DNA of 12,434 bases, taken from Candidatus Latescibacterota bacterium (lineage in GTDB: Bacteria > Latescibacterota > 4484-107). The stretch spans positions 1 to 12,434 of the forward strand of contig JAUWMS010000023.1 of assembly GCA_030613045.1 (NCBI GenBank), written 5' to 3'. The position numbers and the translations under genes are program-made. This document shows positions 1-5,633 of this stretch, one piece after another (within the stretch, counting starts at the first letter, position 1; each line of letters starts with the position of its first letter). Under the pieces are notes generated by a model. The model was not told where the DNA came from and ran no database searches. It saw only the letters and a program-made list of their open reading frames with translations.

Positions 1-979
1 CCACCCTGACTTGCTCAAAGCCCGGCACATGCCGGCGCAAAAAATCGATCACCTTCGCCACCCGCATGCGCCCGAGCACTTCTCCTTGACTGTAACTGTC
101 CGCGTCCGTCGCATCTACATCGTCCACCTTCGCCATATTGACGAGGTAGTGTCCTTTTTCGGTCGTCTCCGTGAGGATAAGGTACGGCTGCGGAAATCCC
201 AGTTCCCCCTTTGCGTGCATGGGAACCATCAGCGATTCGAGGCCCGAGATCATAACAGGAGGTTGCCATTCTTTCCCGTGCGCGCCTTCCACCGTGCGGA
301 AATTCTGATGCGTGCTGTAAAGGTCCGGATGCGCACGCTGGGCTTTTACGAAGGCTTCCACATCCACACCGGCGATCTCAAAGAGCACCGTGGAAGATTG
401 CACCGGGCCGATCGCCTCACCGCCCACGACCATCCGCGCTCCGGCTCTTGCGGCCACGTCTCCGTCCCCGGAACAATCCACCGTCACTTTCGCGGAAATC
501 GCCGTCCGTCCGCTCTTCGTTTCAACGAACGCCCCTTTCACGGAGGCCCCGTCCATCCAGGGCATGGAAAACCAGGTATGAAGACCAATTTCCACCCCGG
601 ATTCCGTCAATAGCTCCAGCACAACCCGTCGGAAAATTTCAGGGTCGAATATGGTGATCGAACCCAAATTATATTTCTTCTCGCCGCGATTCATGGTGTG
701 CCCCCTGCATCCGCCCAGGTCCGTCATCCGGGACACGATCTCCTCCGGTATGCCGCCCGTAAGCCGTTTTCCTCCGGTGCTGAAAAAGGCCAGAAAGGGC
801 AAACCGACTGCGGCCATCCCCCCAAGAATAGCGCTTTGCTCGATCAGCATCGTTCGCGCGCCGCTTCGAGCCGCGGCCACAGCCGCTACAATCCCGGCAA
901 CGCCGCCGCCCACCACGAGCACATCGGTCTTTTTCCACACGGGCAGGACACGCTCTTGTTCGATAATTACATCAGGCAT
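1..979 (-). CDS. FAD-dependent oxidoreductase, 3' end beyond the left edge
   Basis: Reading the minus strand from the ATG at 979 gives about 326 residues open to the window edge. The N-terminus carries a dinucleotide-binding Rossmann fingerprint (VLVVGGGVAGIVAAVAAA, residues about 20-37) ending in an acidic residue at 47 (MLIEQ). A second flavoprotein motif, DCSGDGDVAARAG, is at about 168-180. Both are seen directly and fit the 'FAD dependent oxidoreductase' family (PF12831-like). The C-terminal part lies outside the window, so the substrate cannot be guessed. A GGAAGGA stretch precedes the ATG at 979; an in-frame ATG at 997 is the alternative start. It follows the URO-D gene after 63 bp on the same strand, so co-transcription is likely. 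The longer plus-strand reading frames opposite it have no family features and look like antisense shadows. Confidence 0.9.
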   Translation of the reverse strand, partial: MPDVIIEQERVLPVWKKTDVLVVGGGVAGIVAAVAAARSGARTMLIEQSAILGGMAAVGLPFLAFFSTGGKRLTGGIPEEIVSRMTDLGGCRGHTMNRGEKKYNLGSITIFDPEIFRRVVLELLTESGVEIGLHTWFSMPWMDGASVKGAFVETKSGRTAISAKVTVDCSGDGDVAARAGARMVVGGEAIGPVQSSTVLFEIAGVDVEAFVKAQRAHPDLYSTHQNFRTVEGAHGKEWQPPVMISGLESLMVPMHAKGELGFPQPYLILTETTEKGHYLVNMAKVDDVDATDADSYSQGEVLGRMRVAKVIDFLRRHVPGFEQVRV

Positions 980-1010
980 CACTTCGTTTCCTTCCATAAG
1001 TTGCTGTTTT

Positions 1011-1036
1011 GGTCGGATAAGGAGGTGGACAGCATC
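1011..1036. repeat. Solo half-copy of the GGACA terminal repeat
   Basis: GGATAAGGAGGTGGACAGCA matches the right arm of the palindromic element at 2175-2320, read as its reverse complement (GGATAAGTAGGTAGACAGAA), with three differences over 20 bases. It lies in the 63-bp gap between the URO-D and FAD genes, without a partner arm. It may be a remnant of the same repeat family. Confidence 0.5.
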
Positions 1037-1042
1037 CTGCCC

Positions 1043-2107
1043 TCACTCGGCACCTATCCCATCGTACAACGCGAGGACATTGGCGACGGGGACGTCTATC
1101 TGGAAGGCATTGTTCGCATTCAGCGCAAGACCGCCGTCGGCTCCCATGATCTCCACAAGCCGCCGCGCTTCGGACAGGACTTCTTCAGGAGAGCCTTGTG
1201 GCAGGAGTTCCTGACTATCCACTATGCCGTGAAAACAGAGCCGGTCTCCAAAATCCCGTTTCAGACTTTCCGGGTCCATCCCCGGACAGCTCGTCTGCAC
1301 GGGATCAATAATGTCAACGCCGAGATCAATCAGATTCGGGATGATGTCGCGGATTGCGCCGTCCGAATGCAGCATCTCCATCGCATGGTGCTTGTGGGCC
1401 AGCTCCGCGAATTTCCGGAATTTCGGGAAGACAACCTTTTTCAACATCTCCCTGCTTACGATCAAAGCATCCTGTCCACCCATGTCCTCGCTGACAAAGA
1501 GCATATCCAGCCGTCCGCCCGCCGCGGAAAGCAGCCGGGCATTGTATTCGTATTTGAACTCAAAGAGCTTCTCTACGATGGCTTCGACGATTTTAGGACT
1601 ATCGTAAAGATCCAACATAGCCTGTTCCATGCCCCGAAAGAAGCCCACGGAATCGAGCGTGGCCCCCCATCCTCCGACGAGACAATACGCATCGTTCTCC
1701 CGGCAATACGCCTCCACGGGAGAAAAGTCATACCAGTCCGGATCGGGCCAGTGATGTTTCTCCACATCACGAACCGTCTTTGCCTCCGCCAGGGGAAAAT
1801 CTACATACTCGGCGTAGAAGCAGCCGGGCCTGTATTCCACGTTCCTGAGACGACACCCCCAGATGTCCTCGACCGTTCCGTCGGCAGATTCCTTCAATTC
1901 GGGACCGACGTATCGGGGAATCATGGCGCCCCATTTGTCGAGATGCCGGAAATCCACGTGGAGCCGCTTGAGCAGGGCCGCGCGATCCGGAAGCCCGAAT
2001 GTTCGCATCAGCAGCTCATCCATCTCCGCCACCGCACCGTAGTCGAGCGGAACCCGATCCGGCGTTTCGTGGTGAAAACTTTTCAGAACGCGTTCGCGTG
2101 ATGTCAT
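1043..2107 (-). CDS. Uroporphyrinogen decarboxylase (URO-D) family protein
   Basis: 354 residues starting MTSRERVLKSFHHETPDRVP. This N-terminal '(R)ERVLKS..H..PDRVP' pattern is typical of URO-D-fold proteins outside haem synthesis, the superfamily that includes MtaA/CmuA methyltransferases. Other features are HSDGAIRDIIPNLIDLGVDI at about 247-266, CPGMDPESLKRDFGDRLCFHG at 274-294 (C274, C291, H293), and a conserved-looking end, LALNANNAFQIDVPVANVLA. The HxC pair expected of zinc-dependent thiol methyltransferases is not evident; HSDG occupies the place where it would be sought. A methyltransferase role is therefore uncertain, and true haem synthesis is unlikely. I chose the ATG at 2107 because the upstream extension runs into repeat DNA and only the family-like sequence starts here. 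The SD is weak (AAGGGA). It is paired with the downstream FAD oxidoreductase. Confidence 0.88.
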   Translation of the reverse strand: MTSRERVLKSFHHETPDRVPLDYGAVAEMDELLMRTFGLPDRAALLKRLHVDFRHLDKWGAMIPRYVGPELKESADGTVEDIWGCRLRNVEYRPGCFYAEYVDFPLAEAKTVRDVEKHHWPDPDWYDFSPVEAYCRENDAYCLVGGWGATLDSVGFFRGMEQAMLDLYDSPKIVEAIVEKLFEFKYEYNARLLSAAGGRLDMLFVSEDMGGQDALIVSREMLKKVVFPKFRKFAELAHKHHAMEMLHSDGAIRDIIPNLIDLGVDIIDPVQTSCPGMDPESLKRDFGDRLCFHGIVDSQELLPQGSPEEVLSEARRLVEIMGADGGLALNANNAFQIDVPVANVLALYDGIGAE

Positions 2108-2138
2108 TGTGATGTCCCTTCTGATGAACCGTCGGATT

Positions 2139-2360
2139 GAACACCGAAGGACACTGAAACACACTGAAAAAAACAATACGTTCCCGGACAGAATTCTTTT
2201 CTTCTTCCCACCACGAAATACACGAAAGACACGAAAGAACCCAAAGCACTGCACCCGCTTGTCTATGGGGTCTCCATGCCTCCGTGGTAAAATTGTAGTT
2301 AATTCTGTCTACCTACTTATCCGGTCTTTACGGTGTGCTTCGATGTTTTTCAGTGTTCAG
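2139..2360. repeat. Nested palindromic repeat element A
   Basis: The outer arms are CACTGAAA-type words (GACACTGAAACACACTGAAA near 2150-2169, and GTTTTTCAGTGTTCAG at 2345-2360, its rough reverse complement). Inside are terminal inverted repeats: GGACAGAATT at 2186-2195 against AATTCTGTCT at 2301-2310, followed by ACCTACTTATCCGG. The core holds a 9-bp reiteration (CACGAAATA, CACGAAAGA and similar) at about 2212-2238, and its right side ends TCCGTGGTAAAATT. The core from about 2207 to 2275 is homologous to element B at 10330-10400. It occupies the spacer between the propeller gene and the URO-D gene. Confidence 0.75.
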
Positions 2361-2379
2361 CACCTTTTCAAACACGCTC

Positions 2380-3432
2380 TCAAAGCGCAATCTCCGCGAG
2401 ATAAATTTCATTGGCGCACTCGCCGGATTGGGGTTCCGGGCCTTCATCCACATCGTGCTGAGAATAGAAACTCATCAACACGCGATCCTCCTCCTCCACC
2501 AATCCCGGGTACCCGCAATCGCCACGGGAGGGCAATACCAGAATGGGCTCCAGGCGATCTCCCATTAGCTTCCAGATCGCGGTGTGCCAATCCTGCGGCG
2601 TCTTGGCCAGACGTGCATCCTGACGGGTCAGCGAAGCAATTTTCTCCGGCGACGGCTCCGGAGGAATGTGCACCGACGGAGGAAACTGCGCGGTGATCGT
2701 CTTGCCCCCTACCCAGAGTTCATCGCCCACGGGACGGATGACCGGGCAGTGCACGGTGTAGTTCAACTCCGTCAGCTTCCAATCCGTATAGGGCGGCGAC
2801 GCTTCGGCCAGCAGCGCCATATCCGGGTTCTCCCACGCCCGATCCACGAGGTGCATCACCTCATCCTCCGTGACCCAGAACCCCGCTTCGGTGGAACGGA
2901 ACTTGTCCGCCGGAATCGTTGAGACGGTCTCCCAATGGCGGCCATCCGTGGAGCGGGCCAACGTGAGCGCCCCTCCTCCGTAAGCCGCTCCGTAGCAGGT
3001 ATCCCCGAAACGCTCTACCTGCCACAGCCAGGAACCGGGTTCAAACACAGGCTGAGGCGACGACCAGATCGTGCCGTCGGTGGTGAAGGCCGCTTGCGTC
3101 TGGCATCTGCTCTTGCCGCCTTCCTCGTAAAGCAGCCGTTTCGGATCCTGGGGCACCGCCGATCCGAAAATCAGCGCCAATTCATCGCCCATATCAAGAA
3201 GCGACGGATCGCGATCATCGCCCTCCGTGCTGATGCGGCAGACCTCCCACTCCTTCAGATCCTTCGAGCGAAGCACGGTGATATTGCCCTGAACCTCGAG
3301 AGGACCGGGCCGGGCGTGGCCGTTGCCATTGCGGAAGGCCACGTAGTAATGCCCCTTCCAGTATTCCATGTCGGTGAAGGCATTATGCCTTCCGTCCGAG
3401 TAAATCTTTCGGATGCTTTTGATGTGTGCCAT
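2380..3432 (-). CDS. BNR/sialidase-like five-bladed propeller protein, probable glycoside hydrolase
   Basis: 350 residues starting MAHIKSIRKIYSDGRHNAFT. The start is well supported: AGGAGG lies at 3440-3445, seven bases upstream of the ATG. The longer open frame to 3537 has no ribosome site. The sequence shows repeated propeller-type strands with Asp-box-like words (STDGRHWETV, FTTDGTIWSS, SKDLKEWEV) plus RSTEAGFW and CGYPGLVEEEDRVLMSFYSQ near the end. These fit the exo-alpha-sialidase/BNR and GH43-like propeller superfamily; I cannot name the substrate or the exact GH family. There is no signal peptide, so it appears cytoplasmic. A 54-bp remnant of a related gene end lies at 5526-5579. Confidence 0.75.
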   Translation of the reverse strand: MAHIKSIRKIYSDGRHNAFTDMEYWKGHYYVAFRNGNGHARPGPLEVQGNITVLRSKDLKEWEVCRISTEGDDRDPSLLDMGDELALIFGSAVPQDPKRLLYEEGGKSRCQTQAAFTTDGTIWSSPQPVFEPGSWLWQVERFGDTCYGAAYGGGALTLARSTDGRHWETVSTIPADKFRSTEAGFWVTEDEVMHLVDRAWENPDMALLAEASPPYTDWKLTELNYTVHCPVIRPVGDELWVGGKTITAQFPPSVHIPPEPSPEKIASLTRQDARLAKTPQDWHTAIWKLMGDRLEPILVLPSRGDCGYPGLVEEEDRVLMSFYSQHDVDEGPEPQSGECANEIYLAEIAL

Positions 3433-3569
3433 CAAGCTGCCTCCTGGTTGGTGAGTTTGTTTGGTCTGATCTTCTTCCGGATTTCTTTCGTGGAATAGTG
3501 AAATAGTGGGAATGGCCAAAAAACTTGAGCTCATCAAGCATTTTGCTCTTGACTAATCGTTTTCTACGT

Positions 3570-3597
3570 ATTATATTTCTTTGAGTTTTGATGCTAA
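3570..3597 (-). promoter_or_regulatory. Candidate sigma-70-type promoter for the propeller gene
   Basis: On the minus strand, TATAAT (plus coordinates 3570-3575) is a perfect -10 hexamer. TTAGCA (3592-3597), 16 bp upstream, matches 4 of 6 of TTGACA. Transcription would start around 3563 and give a leader of about 130 nt before the ATG at 3432. AT-rich intergenic DNA produces such matches by chance, so this is only a candidate. Confidence 0.35.
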
Positions 3598-3775
3598 TGT
3601 CTCCCCCACTGGTCAGGCAGGCGCAGGAATTTTATCCTGCAAAAGCTGCCGTGTTTGCTATTTTCATCGGGCAGTATCATTATAGTTTCGGCGGCACCCC
3701 AGGAAGTCACCGCACCTGCTGGGACGAACAGAAAGGCCCCCGCTGAAGAAGAGAGCCGGCAGTGGAAGCGCGGAG

Positions 3776-3792
3776 TTATGCGACTCGTATAA
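3776..3792. repeat. TTATGCGAC palindrome, degenerate copy
   Basis: TTATGCGACTCGTATAA differs at one base from the palindrome in the 37-bp repeat at 5344-5380. A half copy, TTATGCGAC, occurs at 3871-3879. Together with 3904 and 5352 this makes four related sites around the plus-strand island. Confidence 0.5.
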
Positions 3793-3895
3793 TACGCGGG
3801 TCAGATGAGAGGTTTTGGATGTGTAAGGGTCTGGCATCTTGAAATTTAGCTTAGAATCTCGTTCTGTGTGTTATGCGACATATGTTGTCATCTAT

Positions 3896-3932
3896 AAGGT
3901 TCTTCTGCGACTCGCATAAGCGATAGTTACGC
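3896..3932 (+). repeat. 37-bp direct repeat, left copy, ending in an integron-like GTTACGC
   Basis: The copy reads AAGGTTCTTCTGCGACTCGC and then ATAAGCGATAGTTACGC. It matches 5344-5380 at 34 of 37 positions (differences at 3905, 3922, 3930). The inner part forms a near-perfect hairpin around CTCG. The final GTTACGC resembles the R' core (GTTRRRY) of attC sites with one mismatch, and the nucleotidyltransferase ATG follows 16 bp later, as expected for a cassette junction. No complementary R'' arm is visible upstream, so calling it a complete attC is not justified. Confidence 0.6.
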
Positions 3933-3948
3933 GCACAAAGGCTGCAGC

Positions 3949-4533
3949 ATGAAAGACATCATAGAATTGGCTGAAGAGACGCAGAATAGGGCTTGGGAGG
4001 TAATCAGGGACGCGAAGATTATTGACGCTTGGACATCTATTGGAGCTACGGTCAACTTGGTCGGATCGCTCAAGACCGGTCTGTTGATCAACCATCTGGA
4101 TATTGACTTCCATGTCTACACGTCGCCCTTTATACTTGCCGACAGCTTCAAGGCGATGTCAATGATCGCGGACAATCATAGAGTCAAACGGATTAAGTAC
4201 GCTAACCTCTTGGATACTGAGGAGTGCCTGGAGTGGCACGCATGGTATGAGGCCCCCGAGGGGGCATTGTGGCAAATCGACATGATTCATATTCTCTCTG
4301 AATCTCCGTTTGGCGGCAAGGTCGAGCGTGTCACGGAGAGGATTTCGGAGGTGTTGACGGAAGAGACGAGGAAGGCCATCCTTTCCATCAAGAATGCTGT
4401 CCCGGACGGCCTCAAAGTGAAGGCAATAGAGGTCTATATGGCGGTAATCCGGGATGGCATAAGGACGTATGCTGACTTCGTGGAGTGGAAACAGAGCCGA
4501 CATGATACCGGGATCATTGAGTGGGAGCCTTGA
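3949..4533 (+). CDS. Nucleotidyltransferase-fold protein, probable integron cassette cargo
   Basis: 194 residues. GSLKTGLLINHLDIDFHVYT at 39-58 is the G-S...D-x-D signature of the DNA polymerase beta-type nucleotidyltransferase fold (G39, S40, D51, D53). QIDMIHI at about 109-115 supplies the expected third carboxylate (D111) in a later strand. The rest is helical, with YEAPEGALWQ before that strand and a polar C-terminal tail. Members of this fold transfer nucleotides to antibiotics, proteins or tRNA; the substrate here is unknown. It is on the opposite strand to the surrounding catabolic genes, shorter than most aminoglycoside nucleotidyltransferases, and looks lower in GC than its neighbours. 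AAAGG lies about 9 bp before the ATG. The attC-like site 35 bp after its stop makes it a likely mobile cassette gene. Confidence 0.75.
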   Translation: MKDIIELAEETQNRAWEVIRDAKIIDAWTSIGATVNLVGSLKTGLLINHLDIDFHVYTSPFILADSFKAMSMIADNHRVKRIKYANLLDTEECLEWHAWYEAPEGALWQIDMIHILSESPFGGKVERVTERISEVLTEETRKAILSIKNAVPDGLKVKAIEVYMAVIRDGIRTYADFVEWKQSRHDTGIIEWEP

Positions 4534-4568
4534 CCAAGCCATAAAGGCCCTATTCCATTGAATGCATC

Positions 4569-4625
4569 GCATAACCATGCCAGGCAGCGGACGCCGTTCC
4601 GCCGCCGCTGAAAGCCCCGTTAGCA
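4569..4625 (+). other. attC recombination site (59-base-element type) of an integron cassette
   Basis: 57 bp, within the usual attC size range. It starts with GCATAAC (R''-like, RYYYAAC with one mismatch) and ends with GTTAGCA (R'-like, GTTRRRY with one mismatch); TAAC/GTTA are complementary. The inner arms CAGCGG (4585-4590) and CCGCTG (4605-4610) pair perfectly. An extra A at 4591 sits just inside the left arm, where the extrahelical base of attC normally lies. The tip CGCCGTTCCGCCG can fold back on itself. It sits just downstream of one plus-strand gene and upstream of the next, as in a cassette array. Confidence 0.72.
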
Positions 4626-4671
4626 CGCCACTCGCATTCGTAGGTATGACAAGCACAAGCAAAGGAAATAA

Positions 4672-4920
4672 GTGAAGAAAGGGAATACTCCAATGGCTAT
4701 GACTTTTGAGCAAGTGGTAGAGACGGCCAGGCAATTCCCGGCCGACCAGCAAGAGATGCTCATTGATCTGATTCGTGGCTGGCGTACTGAAACTCGGCGT
4801 CGTGAAATTGCCTGCGATGCCCAGGAATCTTTGGCGGCCTTTCGTAGTGGACACCTCGAGTCGCACTCAGCACAGGCGGCGATTACTGAACTTCGGCAAT
4901 CGCTGGAAGATCGAGCATGA
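4672..4920 (+). CDS. Antitoxin of a RelE/YafQ-type toxin-antitoxin pair
   Basis: 82 residues from the GTG at 4672 (AAAGGA just upstream), or 75 from the ATG at 4693 (AAAGGG 9 bp upstream); both starts are plausible. The sequence MTFEQVVETARQFPADQQEM is followed by LIDLIRGWRTETRRREIACD and a charged helical tail ending in LRQSLEDRA. It is small, charged and helical, as expected of an antitoxin. I recognise the general 'TFEQV.E.A..LP.DQQEMLIDLI' type that accompanies RelE-family toxins; no separate DNA-binding domain is obvious. It overlaps the toxin gene by ATGA, so the two are translationally coupled. It would neutralise the toxin and probably repress its own promoter, which should lie between the attC-like site and 4672. 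Confidence 0.8.
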   Translation: MKKGNTPMAMTFEQVVETARQFPADQQEMLIDLIRGWRTETRRREIACDAQESLAAFRSGHLESHSAQAAITELRQSLEDRA

Positions 4921-5204
4921 GACGAGAACTGGTTTTAGCGCCAAAATTCAAGCGGGCCTTTCGTAAGTTCGCTCGGCGTAATGCAAGGTTGCAGAAACGC
5001 ATCGAGGATACCTTGATGCAAATGCAGGAGGACGTCTTTGCGGCATCCCTGGGCACACACAAGTTGAGCGGACCGCTTGAAGGCTTACGCGCGTGTAGCT
5101 GTGGCTACGATTGTCGGCTTGGGGTTTCGATTGAACGGGATCCCGACGGTGGTGGCGAAGTTATTGTGTTGCTCGACATCGGTACGCACGACGAGGTTTA
5201 TTAG
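4917..5204 (+). CDS. RelE/YafQ-family mRNA interferase toxin
   Basis: 95 residues. It begins MRRELVLAPKFKRAFRKFAR, the basic N-terminal helix of RelE/ParE-superfamily toxins. THKLSGPLEGLRACSCGYDC (47-66) and LLDIGTHDEVY at the end follow; H48 and H91 are candidate catalytic or substrate-contact residues by analogy with YafQ-like endoribonucleases. The role inferred from the family is ribosome-dependent mRNA cleavage when the antitoxin is lost. The ATG overlaps the antitoxin stop (ATGA at 4917-4920). Such pairs are common cargo of chromosomal integron cassettes, where they stabilise the array. The frame is intact and full length, so the system looks functional. Confidence 0.88.
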   Translation: MRRELVLAPKFKRAFRKFARRNARLQKRIEDTLMQMQEDVFAASLGTHKLSGPLEGLRACSCGYDCRLGVSIERDPDGGGEVIVLLDIGTHDEVY

Positions 5205-5343
5205 GCGCATTGTACTCTACGGTCTCGGAAAAGAAGGCCGTTTTGAAGCCGAACGGGGCCACGAAGGCAAGCCGAGCAGTAGTCCCAGATGATTGTGGGT
5301 GGCGGCGGTGTCCATAGGGCCAGGCGGAGTGCGCGTGCTAAAA

Positions 5344-5380
5344 AAGGTTCTTATGCGACTCGCATAAGCAATAGTTAGGC
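5344..5380 (+). repeat. 37-bp direct repeat, right copy, ending in GTTAGGC
   Basis: It contains the palindrome CTTATGCGACTCGCATAAG (5351-5368, two 9-base arms around a central C) followed by CAATAGTTAGGC. GTTAGGC is a perfect match to the attC R' core GTTRRRY. It is 34/37 identical to 3896-3932 and in the same orientation, so the two copies bracket the 1.45-kb plus-strand island. It may be the 3' end of a cassette attC, or a target or attachment duplication. Confidence 0.6.
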
Positions 5381-5500
5381 AATGAAAGCCAAGGGTTTCA
5401 CCATCTCCTCAACCCGCCTCCGCGCTTCAACAATGTCCGCCAACGCTCCGCCGCATTCAAAGGGTTAAGTTCCTCCGTATCCCGCCACGCTGAAACTCCT
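5378..5500 (-). pseudogene. Possible frameshifted gene end, unrecognised
   Basis: The minus strand reads VSAWRDTEELNPLNAAERWR in one frame. After a one-base shift near 5427 it reads VEARRRVEEMVKPLAFIA, with a TAA stop inside GCCTAAC at 5374-5380. Both stretches look protein-like and would join into one C-terminus if one base were missing. I do not recognise the family, and such patterns can arise by chance. Confidence 0.25.
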
Positions 5501-5525
5501 CCCAGTATGATCCCCATAGAAGGCG

Positions 5526-5633
5526 GAAACTCATCAACACACGATCTTCCTCTCCCCCCATCCCCGGATAGCCGCAGTCCCATGCCGTGTGAACGTGCAC
5601 GTCACAGCCCCCCAGAAATGAGTCGGAAGCGCC
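5526..5633 (-). pseudogene. Remnant of a propeller (BNR/sialidase-like) gene C-terminus
   Basis: Reading the minus strand straight after the histidine-phosphatase stop gives CDVHVHTAWDCGYPGMGGEE and then DRVLMSF. The last 18 residues match DCGYPGLVEEEDRVLMSF of the intact gene at 2380-3432 at 15 positions. By hand alignment the DNA matches 2467-2520 at 44 of 54 bases. The similarity stops at 5526, where the intact gene continues with YSQHDVDEGPE. There is no start codon and no upstream homologue, so this is a scrap of a lost paralogue. Confidence 0.6.

Larger units (their letters stand above)
3433..3948. other. Intergenic region before the cassette island
   Basis: No convincing gene over 516 bp. 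It contains a candidate minus-strand promoter for the propeller gene, a small hairpin (GCAGGA at 3623-3628 with TCCTGC at 3635-3640, no T-run), two partial TTATGCGAC palindromes (3776-3792, 3871-3879) and the left 37-bp direct repeat (3896-3932). A 51-codon plus-strand frame at 3591-3746 has no recognisable features. The region may be a decayed older cassette, but this is inference only. Confidence 0.5.
5205..5633. other. Spacer with the right direct repeat and gene debris
   Basis: No intact gene over 429 bp. It holds the right 37-bp repeat (5344-5380), a possible frameshifted gene end (5378-5500) and a scrap of a propeller-type gene (5526-5633). If the toxin-antitoxin pair is a cassette, its attC should lie in 5205-5380. 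The only candidate R'' is GCCGAAC at 5248-5254, paired with GTTAGGC at 5374-5380 (133 bp), but the inner arms do not pair. Confidence 0.5.

Noticed and set aside
698..2101. 467-codon plus-strand open frame
   Set aside because: It lies antisense to the URO-D and FAD genes, which have clear family motifs and ribosome sites; its translation shows no recognisable domain.
2108..2254. N-terminal extension of the URO-D gene to 2254
   Set aside because: The extra 49 codons translate palindromic repeat element A (FFRVFRVFRGG), and the same peptide appears from element B; no ribosome site.
3591..3746. 51-codon plus-strand frame in the 3433-3948 spacer
   Set aside because: Weak ribosome site, no recognisable motif, and it overlaps the promoter candidate; probably chance.
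3724..3782. attC between GACGAAC and GTTATGC
   Set aside because: The spacing fits, but the inner arms do not pair and both cores deviate from consensus.
5248..5380. 133-bp attC formed by GCCGAAC and GTTAGGC
   Set aside because: The outer cores nearly pair, but the next inner arms do not complement each other, unlike a real long attC.
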